From positions 169 to 64,168 of the forward strand of contig DBQI01000026.1 in NCBI GenBank assembly GCA_002305165.1: DNA of 64,000 nt, written 5' to 3'. The notes beneath the pieces were generated by a model, which saw only the letters and a program-made list of their open reading frames with translations, ran no database searches and was not told the DNA's origin. The position numbers and the translations under genes are program-made. Positions 41,619 to 51,057 of this stretch are shown piece after piece; position 1 is the stretch's first letter, and each line of letters opens with the position of its first letter. This DNA is from Armatimonadetes bacterium UBA1398 (GTDB lineage: Bacteria > Armatimonadota > Zipacnadia > UBA1398).

Positions 41619-43409
41619 TTACTCCTCTTTGAGAAGTCCGTGGTAGCGGGCCATCCAGTAGGGGAGCAGGTACGCGGCGCCGTCATCCTCGGCGTACCCA
41701 CCGCCGCCCCGCCTGAGTTGATACGGGTTCCCGTTCCACTTGAGCATGCCGTTCTCGCTGTACGGCAGCACCGGTATGCCTTCCACGTTGCCTCCGCGGT
41801 CAGATGTAGATGAAACTGCCACATCGTGGCGATCGCTGTTGTCCACGTCGTACTGAATGCGGTCAGTTGGCATCTCGCAAAGCGTACGGACGGCGTCTGA
41901 GATCCCTTGGTCGCGACCCAGGGCCAGGCTGCCGATGAGGTTCCAGAGGGGGTTCCTCTCAGGCCGCTCCTCCGCCATGGTCCGCTCCATACTGAGCCGG
42001 TAGACCGCGAGCAGGTCGGGGTCGCGCTCGTAGAGGAACAGAGGGTAGTAGGCCAGGAACGAGAGTTCGTCGTCGGAGTGGTTCACCTCCGCAGGCATGC
42101 GGATCTTCTGGTCGATGGTATTCAGGGCGAACTGATGGTCACGGCAGAGGCTCTCGTAGGCTTGCTGGTAGCGATCCACGCCGGTCATCGCGTGGGCGAC
42201 GCGGAGGAAACTGAGCATGCTGAGACTGTTGAGACCGCGTTCCAGGATCCATTCACTGGTTTCGTTCAACAGATGGGGGGTGAAGACCGCCCAGCGCGTC
42301 TGCTCACCATCCGTGTCGATGAGGCGGAAGTCGTTGTCCAGCAGGTGGTCTGTCACGCGCCGAATCGTGTCACGAATCAGCGCACGCTCAGCCTCATCGG
42401 CCACAAGCTCGTAGTAAACGGGAAGCGCGAAGTAGTGGCCGTTCAGCTCGTCTGAGCTCGTGTCACCCTTCCAGAACCACTTGCCACAGGGACTGGGGTG
42501 CCATTCGCCCTCGGAGCGAACGACCTCCGGCTCATCCACATGGACCACCGCCCGCGCGGGGAAGCCTGGGATACCGGTGACTTGCTCCAGGCGTACCAGA
42601 GCCTCCATGGACTCTCTCGCGCGGTCACGGGCGGCTGACTCCCCGGTACAGGCGTACCGGAAGCACTCCGCCGCCAGATAGATCGCGGTCCAGAGCCCGT
42701 CGTTGTCGGACGCGACGTAGGTCCACTCCGATGTGTCGCCCGGCCGCGTCAGGTTGCAGTCACTCACATAGCCGTGCCGCCGATGGCGCTCATCGATCGC
42801 GGCCTCGATGGCTTCCGCCTTGGCCGCCAGCGTCGTCTCCACGGCCCGTATGCCCCCTACGGACCCGTCGGCACAGAGCACCGCCACGGTGGCCTCATCG
42901 ATGGCGACCAGGTCGACGACGTCGTCGCTCGGGAGCCATCGCTGGCCACGGAACAGGCTCCACTGGCCGCCACGGAGGCGAACCAGCCCCCGAGCCGTCG
43001 CGAACCAACGATCGCCGTTGGGCGCCAGAAGGATCCGGCGCACATCGATCGACGGCATGCCGGCATCGGCGCCGAGATGGACCCAGCCCGCGGGCGGAGT
43101 GTGCAGGCACACGCCACGGTCGGAGGCGATCCAGAGGGTCCCCTGGGCATCCTGCATGACGTCCCTGATCTGGCGGCCGGCCAGGGGGCTATTCGCGTGA
43201 GTCAGGAGGGCCACAGCGTTACCAGTCTGCCGGACCAGAGCCGCGCCGTCCTCGGAGATGCTCCACGCGGTCCCCGCCCGGTCTAGCAGGGGCCAGTCCC
43301 TCCGGCTGCAGACGTGGACGCCTGCAAGCTCATCCGACCTGAGCTTCTCATCCATGGAGAACGCCGGCACCGAGATGCTCGGTAGTTTGGCGCGGGTCGG
43401 CCAGATCAT
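41619..43409 (-). CDS. Propeller-repeat/alpha-alpha-toroid protein, glycosidase-like, unknown
   Basis: A 596-residue cytoplasmic-looking protein with two regions. Residues about 85-190 contain regulator-propeller repeats (AQGTLWIASDRGVCLHTP, NGDRWFATARGLVRLRGG), the kind used in hybrid two-component sensors. Residues about 200-590 look like an alpha/alpha toroid of the six-hairpin glycosidase type (SEWTYVASDNDGLWTAIYL, PALLSFLRVAHAMTG-like helices, GGNVEGIPVLPY and AYLLPYWMARYHGLL). No signal peptide. The start at ATG 43409 is preceded by AAAGGAG; the longer frame to 43535 would extend into the divergent region. Known neighbours in related genomes cannot be checked. A carbohydrate-active role is suggested, no substrate can be named. 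Confidence 0.5.
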   Translation of the reverse strand: MIWPTRAKLPSISVPAFSMDEKLRSDELAGVHVCSRRDWPLLDRAGTAWSISEDGAALVRQTGNAVALLTHANSPLAGRQIRDVMQDAQGTLWIASDRGVCLHTPPAGWVHLGADAGMPSIDVRRILLAPNGDRWFATARGLVRLRGGQWSLFRGQRWLPSDDVVDLVAIDEATVAVLCADGSVGGIRAVETTLAAKAEAIEAAIDERHRRHGYVSDCNLTRPGDTSEWTYVASDNDGLWTAIYLAAECFRYACTGESAARDRARESMEALVRLEQVTGIPGFPARAVVHVDEPEVVRSEGEWHPSPCGKWFWKGDTSSDELNGHYFALPVYYELVADEAERALIRDTIRRVTDHLLDNDFRLIDTDGEQTRWAVFTPHLLNETSEWILERGLNSLSMLSFLRVAHAMTGVDRYQQAYESLCRDHQFALNTIDQKIRMPAEVNHSDDELSFLAYYPLFLYERDPDLLAVYRLSMERTMAEERPERNPLWNLIGSLALGRDQGISDAVRTLCEMPTDRIQYDVDNSDRHDVAVSSTSDRGGNVEGIPVLPYSENGMLKWNGNPYQLRRGGGGYAEDDGAAYLLPYWMARYHGLLKEE

Positions 43410-43512
43410 GTCATCAGCTCCTTTGGGCTGAGATCGGTTTCCCTCGGGGCCGTGGGGAGACCTCCGGGACAGCTTCTCTGCGGCGCGATCACGTGATTCG
43501 GGCAGAGGAAGG

Positions 43513-43536
43513 CGTGGGTTGCAGGGGGAACCCACG
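43513..43536 (+). terminator. 8-bp hairpin upstream of the gene at 43601
   Basis: CGTGGGTT (43513-43520) pairs with AACCCACG (43529-43536) around GCAGGGGG. Sits in the divergent gap between 43409 and 43601; could be part of a leader. Confidence 0.3.
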
Positions 43537-43600
43537 TCTTCATGGTCGAGGCGGGGCGATTCCGCACCTCGGATCCATCCAGGAAAGAGAGCGGTGACAG

Positions 43601-44440
43601 ATGGCGCGACACCCCTCGGACAAGAAGGTCAGACGTGCGATCGAACGCCACAACGAGAGGGTGGCGGAGGCTGCGGCAGAGAGATTCGCTGAACTCCCTC
43701 GCGGCGAACTGGCGCATCACGCTAGCTCCCTGCTGGCGCCCTTGGGGTGGGTTGAGACGCACGAGACCGCCGCAGTGTCTGACGGCCTGTCGATGCGAGG
43801 GCGGGTGACCATAGGGGTCACCTCTCTTCCGGCGGCCGCCCTTATTCTGACGACTGGGGCAGAGCTGACCGGCGCGCGGCTCGATGCTTTCCTGGCGACC
43901 GTTGCCCCCGAAGTACATCTGGCGCACGTACTCTGCCTCGGGTCCATCTCCCACCCGGCCCGGGAGGCAGCGACAGCGTCGTGGCCGCTGGTGCTCATCC
44001 ACGACCGCTCAAGCATCCTCCGGCTGATGCTGGAGGCTCGGACTCTGATGCACGAGGTGGCGATGCCGCAAGCGCTTGCGCTACAAGAGGCCAAGAAGCC
44101 TGCCGTCCGACCTCGCACCACCAGTAGTGGGCGTGCGGACCGTCGCGGACGCGCGGCCCGCCTGTTCCGCTGGCGTATGGAGCCTCGCGAGGGCAACCGC
44201 TATGCCCTGCACGGTGACTACATACCGGACCCGAGCCAGAGTTTCATGATCGAACGCGAGCTAGTACCGCCCGACGGCGACTTCGTCCCGGCACGACGCG
44301 AGCTGCACCAGGCTGTGTGCAGGTGCCTATCGACGATCTTCCCCGAGCTTCCGGCGAGCCGGATCCGCACCAAAGCGTGGGCCGGAGTGCACAAGGTCTA
44401 CCGAGCCAAGACCTACGGCCGCCAGCAGGTCAAGGACTAG
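43601..44440 (+). CDS. Protein of unknown function
   Basis: A 279-residue basic protein that I do not recognise. It begins with a charged helix (KKVRRAIERHNERVAEAAAERFAEL). Residues about 50-155 show an alternating pattern with a regular hydrophobic core (VTIGVTSLPAAALILTTG, VHLAHVLCLGSIS, WPLVLIHDRSSILRLMLEAR), a layout compatible with a Rossmann or nuclease-like fold. A basic stretch RTTSSGRADRRGRAARLFRWRM joins a C-terminal domain ending HKVYRAKTYGRQQ. The codon use, SD (GAGCGG, weak) and continuous frame support a real gene. It is convergent with the beta-lactamase-fusion gene (stops overlap by four bases). DNA or RNA binding is an inference from the basic linker. Confidence 0.5.
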   Translation: MARHPSDKKVRRAIERHNERVAEAAAERFAELPRGELAHHASSLLAPLGWVETHETAAVSDGLSMRGRVTIGVTSLPAAALILTTGAELTGARLDAFLATVAPEVHLAHVLCLGSISHPAREAATASWPLVLIHDRSSILRLMLEARTLMHEVAMPQALALQEAKKPAVRPRTTSSGRADRRGRAARLFRWRMEPREGNRYALHGDYIPDPSQSFMIERELVPPDGDFVPARRELHQAVCRCLSTIFPELPASRIRTKAWAGVHKVYRAKTYGRQQVKD

Positions 44441-46683
44441 CCGCGCACCACCGCGGAGACGGCGACCTCGGGCCCGATACCCTCGGGCACCTGCCATACC
44501 AATGGTTCGCCCTGGCCCGTGACCGCCTCTTGGCGCAGCGACTGACCCGTGACGGGGTCGAACCATAGCAGGTCGCAGGGACGATCGCAGAACCCGGCGA
44601 CACCCAGGCGGCTGCCGTTACGCGTGTATGCCGCGCAGCGAACGCCTGGCTCAGCCAGAACCCACTCCGCGTCAGCCAGGGCCAGCTCATCGTGGGGCGA
44701 CATGCCACTGAACTGAGCGGCTTCCATGAACTCGATGATGCGTCCGCAGTCCTGCATATCGGAAACGGCAGTACCCGCGATATCCATCGAGAGGATCATC
44801 ACGTGCGCCCCCGCCATGGCGCAGGCCCAACTCATGTGGCGGGCGTGCTCGCCGGTCCCATGGCCACTGCATTCGGACATGTTGAGACCGTAGCGACCTC
44901 GGGCGCGTCGCCATGCCTCTACCATCCCGGAGTGCAGATCCTCCGGCGTCGGCACGTTGTACTGAACCGCGAACTGGTCGATGTTGGGGTCATCCGCGTA
45001 GGGAGTGAAGTCGATACCGTGGTTGAGGTGAACCGCCACGGGATGGCCCGAGCGATCCCATCGCTTGATCTCGGCCGCGACGCGGCGGATTCGTTCCGGG
45101 CTCAGTGCCTCTTCGGCCTCCTCGGCCACGCACCAGACCAAGTGGTGATGATGCTGAAAACGCTCAACCACGCCTCGGATGTAGGCTAGCTCCTGCTCTC
45201 CGACCTCGTCACCTGTGTCCCATATCCGAACGCCGTCGTCGTACAGGAAGAAGTAGATCACGATCCCAGCATCATCCATGGCCTGGAACCAGGTATGCCA
45301 CTGGTCCAAGACGGCCTCGTTCAGTGGCATAGAGGGATCGTGATCGACGAAGGGGTTGTGGGTTGCCTCACCATCCCCGCCGTGGCTGCGAATCCCCATG
45401 AGGTAGATGCAGTTCGCCCCGGTCGCCGCCAGGGTGTTGATGAGTTCCATCTGGTCACCGTCGCGCGTGCCGTCGGGCCGCAGATCGCCGCGATAGAGGA
45501 ACCCTTCAGGGTCGCCCGGACCGCACATGAAGAGCGGCTCTCCGTTGGGGTGCCGAAGCCACAGAGGGGGCTGAGCCACCGCAGTGTCAGACGCGGACAC
45601 ATCGGCTGCGGCAGCAAGCAGCGCGAGGGCCTGGTTCTCCTCCTCCGGAGTGTCGATGGCGGCGTCATTCCAGCTGACGACCATGTCGAGGCCGGGGAGT
45701 ACTACCATGGCGCGCGGCCCACCGTGGCCGAAGGCGCCGAAAGCGTCCCTTGGAGCGTCGGGCCAGTGACGTCGACCGTCGCGGTCCACCCCGTTGATCC
45801 ACCAGAGCCAGCTGTAGCTTCCCAGGTGGTCGCACTGGTTGTCTGGGATCTGCCGTGAGCCGTGGGACCGCTGCCCCTCGATCATCTCCGCCTCGGCCCC
45901 GGTCGACTGGGGTACCTCGGGCGGCACGGGTTCCGCACGCACCATCAGCGCGTGCTCGCGCGAGATCACCTGGTGGTCTCTCCAGAGGCCCTCGCGAAGG
46001 TACAAGAGGCCGAAGCGCGCGAAGTCCCGGGGGGAGATCGCCAGGCGACCGGGGCGGTCCTCGGGACCAAAGGCGAGTAGGGTAGGGGAGTCCTGACACT
46101 GCAGCACGTCCGTGAGCAGCGGCTGCAGCACGGCCTGGTCTACGCTGTCCAGGCCGACGCCGTAGGCCCCATTGAAGAGCGTGTCCACGAGGAGCGCCAT
46201 GTGGTAGTCGTTGTAGTTGAAGGCCTCTCCCGGCCTCTCGGCCACGCCGTAGCAGGAGGTCTGGTGGGCCATATGGCGCCAAGTGATCTCCCGGTCCTTA
46301 TGCCCGAGGTCACTGTTGAGAGCCGCCAGGCGAGGCTCCAATGCCTGGACCGGGGCATCGAAGCTCTCGATAAGCCCCTGCTCCACGGCGTTGATGATGA
46401 AGTGCGCGTAGACGGGCTTGGCGGCTGAGGCTACATCGCCTCGGCGGGAGATGTCGCCCCACGCGTACGCCATCCGCCCGTGCCTGACGACGCACCCACG
46501 CCCCCCCACAAGCTCCGCGAACTGCCGGAGGAGGTCCGCATCCAGGCCGACCTCATGTGGCGCCACGATGCTCCATTCTTCAGCAGGGTAGGCTGGCTGG
46601 CGCCCATCGCCTTCCTGCTGGCCTTGGATCATCGCACCCGCGCATAGAACACACACAACAAGGCGCCACATCTGCTCAATCAT
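44437..46683 (-). CDS. Serine beta-lactamase-like domain fused to a TIM-barrel glycosidase-like domain
   Basis: A 748-residue exported protein. Signal peptide 1-20 (WRLVVCVLCAGAMIQG). The N-terminal half (about 35-365) is a class C beta-lactamase-type domain: SAAK at 86-89 (nucleophile Ser86, Lys89), FNYNDYH with Tyr157, and HGGP near residue 325 at the KTG/HxG position; the third residue of the Y-x-N motif is Asp159. The C-terminal half (about 375-720) is a TIM barrel starting PLFMCGPGDPEGFLYRG, with LINTLAATGANCIYL and VWCVAEEAEE, resembling DUF4038/GH5-like glycosidases. A fusion of an esterase/peptidase-like and a glycosidase-like domain on one secreted chain may remove acyl or peptide groups and then hydrolyse the sugar. 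Specificity unknown. Confidence 0.7.
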   Translation of the reverse strand: MIEQMWRLVVCVLCAGAMIQGQQEGDGRQPAYPAEEWSIVAPHEVGLDADLLRQFAELVGGRGCVVRHGRMAYAWGDISRRGDVASAAKPVYAHFIINAVEQGLIESFDAPVQALEPRLAALNSDLGHKDREITWRHMAHQTSCYGVAERPGEAFNYNDYHMALLVDTLFNGAYGVGLDSVDQAVLQPLLTDVLQCQDSPTLLAFGPEDRPGRLAISPRDFARFGLLYLREGLWRDHQVISREHALMVRAEPVPPEVPQSTGAEAEMIEGQRSHGSRQIPDNQCDHLGSYSWLWWINGVDRDGRRHWPDAPRDAFGAFGHGGPRAMVVLPGLDMVVSWNDAAIDTPEEENQALALLAAAADVSASDTAVAQPPLWLRHPNGEPLFMCGPGDPEGFLYRGDLRPDGTRDGDQMELINTLAATGANCIYLMGIRSHGGDGEATHNPFVDHDPSMPLNEAVLDQWHTWFQAMDDAGIVIYFFLYDDGVRIWDTGDEVGEQELAYIRGVVERFQHHHHLVWCVAEEAEEALSPERIRRVAAEIKRWDRSGHPVAVHLNHGIDFTPYADDPNIDQFAVQYNVPTPEDLHSGMVEAWRRARGRYGLNMSECSGHGTGEHARHMSWACAMAGAHVMILSMDIAGTAVSDMQDCGRIIEFMEAAQFSGMSPHDELALADAEWVLAEPGVRCAAYTRNGSRLGVAGFCDRPCDLLWFDPVTGQSLRQEAVTGQGEPLVWQVPEGIGPEVAVSAVVRG

Positions 46684-46822
46684 CCTTTCGCTGTACCACC
46701 GGCCCGAGACTGGACATACCAGGCTTGAGACACGCAGCCGATTCGTTTGTGGCGGCCATCGGAGGTGAGAATTCAGTGTTCGCGCCGATCGCGGCGCTCC
46801 CTTGGCCTGGCGGGTCTATGCG

Positions 46823-46833
46823 TATGATACAAT
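46823..46833 (+). promoter_or_regulatory. Candidate -10 region upstream of pta
   Basis: TATGAT at 46823-46828 and an overlapping TACAAT at 46828-46833 lie about 40 bases before the pta ATG. A TTGGCC at 46802-46807 gives a 15-base or a 20-base spacer, neither ideal, so this is only a likely promoter. Confidence 0.4.
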
Positions 46834-46871
46834 GTCGCGGACCCAAACGCCCTGACAAGAGGGGACCGCCC

Positions 46872-47885
46872 ATGGACGCTGTTACCGCACGGATTGTGGA
46901 GCTCGCCAAAGCGCTACACAGGCGCATCGTGCTGCCCGAGGGACTGGACGAGCGCACCCTGGAGGCCGCGCAGTTGCTGACTCAGCGGGGTATCGGAGAG
47001 GCCGTGCTGTTGGGGCCCCCCGACGCGATCGCGAGCCTGGCGAAGGAGCGCGGCGTTGACCTTAGCGGTATCGACGTCATCGATCCCGCCGTCTCGCCCG
47101 ATGCTGAGCGCTACGCGGTGCAGCTCTACGAGCGTCGCAAGGCCAAGGGCATGACCATGGAGCAGGCGGTGGAGACTGTTCGGAAGGACGCTCTCTACTT
47201 CGGAGCGTGCATGCTCTCCACGGGGGACGTGGATGTCAACGTCGCCGGCGCAGTAAACGCAACGAGCGACGTCGTGCGGGCCCTTATCTTCTGCTGTGGG
47301 ACGGCGCCCGGTCTAAAGACGGTCTCGAGCAACTTCATCATGGTCAGCCCACACACGGAGTTCGGCGAGCAGGGCGGGCTGCTCTTCGCTGATGCTGGCG
47401 TAGTGCCCAACCCCACCGCTGAACAACTGGCGGATATCGCTATCACGACTGCGGACAACGCCCCCCTCTATCTTGGCGCCGAGGCGCGTGTCGCCATGCT
47501 GAGCTTCTCCACGAAGGGGAGCGCCAGCCATCCTGACATTGACAAGGTACTCGCCGCGCTGGCTATGGTGCGTGAGCGTCGCCCGGACATCCTGATTGAC
47601 GGTGAGCTGCAGGGCGACGCCGCTCTCGTGCCGTCTGTGGGCGAGCGTAAGGCCCCGGGCTCACCCGTTGCCGGGCACGCCAACGTTCTCGTCTTCCCCG
47701 ACCTCGACGCGGGCAACATCGCCTACAAGCTGGTGCAGAGACTGGGCAAGGCCGAAGCATACGGCCCGCTCGTGCAGGGGCTTGCCTATCCCGGCTTCGA
47801 TCTGTCTCGGGGTGCGACGACCGAGGACATCATTAGGGTCTGCGCCTGCGGCGCGCTCAACGCGAAGCCCAAGGACTCCGTCTAG
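46872..47885 (+). CDS. pta: Phosphate acetyltransferase
   Basis: A 337-residue single-domain phosphotransacetylase that interconverts acetyl-CoA and acetyl phosphate. Typical segments include RIVLPEGLDERTLEAA, VAGAVNATSDVVRALI, SPHTEFGEQGGLLFADAG-style loop, LSFSTKGSASHPDIDKV, and FPDLDAGNIAYKLVQRL. Length is that of the short enzyme (about 330). The start was placed at ATG 46872 with GAGGGGACC upstream; the open frame reaches 46557 but this runs into the divergent lactamase-fusion gene. No ackA is adjacent in the window, so the acetate kinase must lie elsewhere. The gene converges on nuoN, with a four-base overlap of the ends. Confidence 0.92.
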   Translation: MDAVTARIVELAKALHRRIVLPEGLDERTLEAAQLLTQRGIGEAVLLGPPDAIASLAKERGVDLSGIDVIDPAVSPDAERYAVQLYERRKAKGMTMEQAVETVRKDALYFGACMLSTGDVDVNVAGAVNATSDVVRALIFCCGTAPGLKTVSSNFIMVSPHTEFGEQGGLLFADAGVVPNPTAEQLADIAITTADNAPLYLGAEARVAMLSFSTKGSASHPDIDKVLAALAMVRERRPDILIDGELQGDAALVPSVGERKAPGSPVAGHANVLVFPDLDAGNIAYKLVQRLGKAEAYGPLVQGLAYPGFDLSRGATTEDIIRVCACGALNAKPKDSV

Positions 47886-49417
47886 GGCGGCGGCAGCAGC
47901 GACTGCCCGATCGCGTCCGCCGCGTTGAGGATGACGGCGGGCAAGAGAGCCAACCCTAGGACTCCGATCCCCGCCGCAGCCATCACCCAACTGCCGCTCT
48001 GGGTCGGTATCCAGGTCTCCCCGCTCTCTCCCGCCTCGGGCTCCCACATGTAGCTGTAGGCCACCGGCCGGAGGTAGTAGTAGGCCGAGATGGCGCTATT
48101 GATCGCGGCTATGATCACGATAGCCCATACCCAGCCCGCCCCGCTGCTGAGGGCCGCTGAAAACACACTCAGCTTGCCCCAGAAGCCGGCGGTAATGGGA
48201 ATTCCTGTCAGGGAGATCATGAACAGCGTCAGGCCGGCTGCAGCGAAGGGTCGATGGACGTGCAGGCCCTTCAGGCGATCGAGGTCGACGTCTCCGAGGT
48301 CGCTGGGGCCCAGCTGCGAGATGGCCGCGAATGCGCCGAGGTTCATGAAGGAGTAGGACAAGCCGTAGAAGACGATGGCGACGGACGCCGCGGCCCAGTC
48401 GTCGGAGCCCTTCGCATACAGGACGCCAGCGCCGATGACCGCCAGCAGCATGTACCCCGCATGGGCGATGCCCGAGTAGGCGAGCATGCGCTTGCCCTGT
48501 GGCTGGAGCAGCGCGCCCAGGTTGCCAACCGTCATCGTAAGGACCGCCACAACCCCGAGCACCGGCGCCCACCACTCCGCCAGTCCGCCGAACCCGACCA
48601 GCAGCACCCGGTAGAGCAGGCCGACCGTGGCGACCTTCGGCCCAACTGAGAAGAACGTCGTAACCGGCGTGGGGGCGCCCTGGTAGACGTCGGGGCACCA
48701 CATGTGGAAGGGGACCAGGGCCGCTTTGAAGCCGAGGCCAACGATGATCAGCCCCAGGCCGACGAGCGCCGTTACCGACGTGAAGGGGCTCTCGGCCAGA
48801 GCGGCCCCCGCCGCGAGGCGACCATCGGCCATGGCGATGATGTTCGTTGTGCCTAGAGCGGCGTAGGACAGGGCGATCCCGAACACCAGGATCGCGCTCG
48901 AGACGCTACCGATCATGAGGTACTTGAGGCCCGCCTCGTTTGAGAGCCGGTCGCGACGGGAGTAAGCGGCCATGATGTACAGCGGCACCGATAGCAGCTC
49001 GACGCCGAAGAAGCCCACGACGAGATCCTGGGCTCCGGCCATCACGGCCATGCCGGCCGTAGCCAGGGCCATCAGGCCGCAGAACTCGCCGGCGCCATGC
49101 TTCAGAGACTGCAGGTAGCGTAATGACAGCAGGATCGACAGCAGGCCAGCGACGGCGCACGGGAGCACGAGCCCGTAGGTGAGGTCATCGAGCACATAGC
49201 CGGAGGCGAAGCCCTCGGCCCGTTCGCCCCGCCCAAGGGATATCGCGCAAACCGTTCCGGTCAGGATGAACCCCACCGCTGAGATCCATGCCGACATCCC
49301 CGTGCCTTGGCGGAACAGGCTGCCGACGAGCAAGGAAGCAAGGCCGAAGAGGACCATGATCAGGATGAGCAGCACGGCTCCGAGGTCTGAAGGTTGTACG
49401 ATCTCGAAGCCGCTCAT
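47882..49417 (-). CDS. nuoN: NADH-quinone oxidoreductase subunit N
   Basis: A 511-residue antiporter-like membrane subunit of complex I. Conserved motifs of the Mrp/NuoL-M-N family are visible: VELLSVPLYIMAAYSRRDRLSNEAGLKYLMIGS, LGFKAALVPFHMWCPDVYQGAPTPVTTFFSVGPK, containing the broken-helix lysine and histidine, and GKRMLAYSGIAHAGYMLLA with the second lysine. About 14 hydrophobic segments. It lies at the end of the nuoF-N operon and overlaps nuoM by 4 bases (ATGA). Pumps protons as part of respiration. Confidence 0.94.
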   Translation of the reverse strand: MSGFEIVQPSDLGAVLLILIMVLFGLASLLVGSLFRQGTGMSAWISAVGFILTGTVCAISLGRGERAEGFASGYVLDDLTYGLVLPCAVAGLLSILLSLRYLQSLKHGAGEFCGLMALATAGMAVMAGAQDLVVGFFGVELLSVPLYIMAAYSRRDRLSNEAGLKYLMIGSVSSAILVFGIALSYAALGTTNIIAMADGRLAAGAALAESPFTSVTALVGLGLIIVGLGFKAALVPFHMWCPDVYQGAPTPVTTFFSVGPKVATVGLLYRVLLVGFGGLAEWWAPVLGVVAVLTMTVGNLGALLQPQGKRMLAYSGIAHAGYMLLAVIGAGVLYAKGSDDWAAASVAIVFYGLSYSFMNLGAFAAISQLGPSDLGDVDLDRLKGLHVHRPFAAAGLTLFMISLTGIPITAGFWGKLSVFSAALSSGAGWVWAIVIIAAINSAISAYYYLRPVAYSYMWEPEAGESGETWIPTQSGSWVMAAAGIGVLGLALLPAVILNAADAIGQSLLPPP

Positions 49418-51027
49418 TGCTCATCGTCCTCCGAAAAAACCGCAGGCAGTTCGGTTCCGCCAAGAGGCGCCACATCCGGGGCCAGGTCGGCGAAGGGCTT
49501 AGTCCGCGGTACGTTACCCCGGCTGACCTCAAAGCGGTTGACTACCGCCACGGCGGCTGGCTTGATGCTCCGAAGTACCGGGGCCGGGTAGACTCCAAGC
49601 CAGACGATGCCCGCCAGGAGCATGACGGCGGCCGTCGCCTCGATCGTGTTGATGTCCTTCATCGGGCCATCCCTGTGAGGTTTGGGCTCGCCGTAGAAGA
49701 CGCGTTTGTACATCCAGAGCAGGTAGCATGCGGAGATGATCACGCCGAGGCATCCCAGGATGGCCCACAGCTGCGCCTGGACCCAGGCCGAAGTGAACGT
49801 GCCCATGAGGGTCAGCAACTCACCTACGAAGCCGTTCAGACCCGGCAGGCCGATGGAGGAAAGGGCCACCACGAGGAAGATCCGGGAGTAGACGGGCACC
49901 TCCTCCCACAGACCGCCGTAGTCCGCGATCATCCGGCTGTGCCGGCGCTCGTAGATCATCCCCACGAGCAGGAAGAGCGCGCCTGTGGATAGGCCGTGGT
50001 TGACCATCTGGAGCACGGCGCCCTGGATGCCCATGGGGTTGAGGGCGAAGAGGCCCAGCATCACGAAGCCTAGGTGAGAGACGCTTGAGTAGGCGATGAG
50101 CCGCTTCATGTCCGTCTGCCACATCGCCGCAGCGCCGCCGTAGATGATGCCGATCACCGCGAGCCACATCAGGACCGGCCCGAAGACCTCCGTGCCCACA
50201 GGGAAGAAGCCGATGCAGAGGCGCAGGAAACCGTAGGCGCCCATCTTCAGGAGGACGCCGGCGAGGATGATGCTTCCCGACGTCGGCGCCTCCACGTGAG
50301 CATCGGGCAGCCATGTGTGGAAGGGGAAGAGCGGCACCTTGATGGCGAACCCCAGGCCGAACAACACGAACAGCGTGAGCTGGAGTGACCCGTCTAGCTG
50401 GGGCGCCCTCGCGAGCAGTTCAGGGATCGAGAACGTGCGGTCGGGCTCGGGCAGGGCGAAGTACAGAATGATGATGCCGGCGAGCATCAGGACTCCACCG
50501 ACGAAGGTGTAAAGGAAGAACTTGATCGCCGCGTAGAGGCGTCGCGCGCCACCCCAGACACCGATGATGAGGTACATCGGTATCAGCATCGCCTCCCAGA
50601 AGACGTAGAAGAGCACGAGATCGATGGCGGCGAAGACCCCGAGCATCGCCGTCTCGAGCAGCAGGAGGCAGATGAAGAAGGCTGAATCGTGCTTGGTGAT
50701 ACTTGTCCAGGAGCCGAGAACGGCGATCACCGAGAGGAATGTGGTCAGGAGGAACAGCCATAGGCTGATGCCATCCAGAGCGACGTGGAAGTTGATACCC
50801 AGGGCTGGGACCCACGGCACCTTGGGGTCCTCGAGTTGGTAGTCGGGAGAGGCCCCATTGAACCCTATGGCGAGAGCCACCGAGAGCACCGCGGTGAGGA
50901 TGGTGAACGCTAGGCTGATAACCCGAGCGCCCTGGCCGCCGGACCTGCGAAGGACCGTGAGGAGCGCCGCTCCCACAGTCGGCAGGAAGATCGTGATGGT
51001 CAACCATGGCATGTGCTCGAGTCCCAT
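49414..51027 (-). CDS. nuoM: NADH-quinone oxidoreductase subunit M
   Basis: A 537-residue antiporter-like membrane subunit of complex I. Features: DLVLFYVFWEAMLIPMYLIIG near residue 133 with the conserved glutamate, GFAIKVPLFPFHTWLPDAHVEAPTSGS near residue 235 containing the lysine and histidine, and DMKRLIAYSSVSHLGFVMLGL near residue 310. The first residues (GLEHMPWLTITIF) offer a second in-frame ATG at 51012, so the start may be five residues later. The gene lies between nuoL and nuoN in the standard order and is coupled to nuoN by overlap. Confidence 0.94.
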   Translation of the reverse strand: MGLEHMPWLTITIFLPTVGAALLTVLRRSGGQGARVISLAFTILTAVLSVALAIGFNGASPDYQLEDPKVPWVPALGINFHVALDGISLWLFLLTTFLSVIAVLGSWTSITKHDSAFFICLLLLETAMLGVFAAIDLVLFYVFWEAMLIPMYLIIGVWGGARRLYAAIKFFLYTFVGGVLMLAGIIILYFALPEPDRTFSIPELLARAPQLDGSLQLTLFVLFGLGFAIKVPLFPFHTWLPDAHVEAPTSGSIILAGVLLKMGAYGFLRLCIGFFPVGTEVFGPVLMWLAVIGIIYGGAAAMWQTDMKRLIAYSSVSHLGFVMLGLFALNPMGIQGAVLQMVNHGLSTGALFLLVGMIYERRHSRMIADYGGLWEEVPVYSRIFLVVALSSIGLPGLNGFVGELLTLMGTFTSAWVQAQLWAILGCLGVIISACYLLWMYKRVFYGEPKPHRDGPMKDINTIEATAAVMLLAGIVWLGVYPAPVLRSIKPAAVAVVNRFEVSRGNVPRTKPFADLAPDVAPLGGTELPAVFSEDDEQ

Positions 51028-51057
51028 GGCGTGCTGTATATCCCCCGATTCTCTCTG

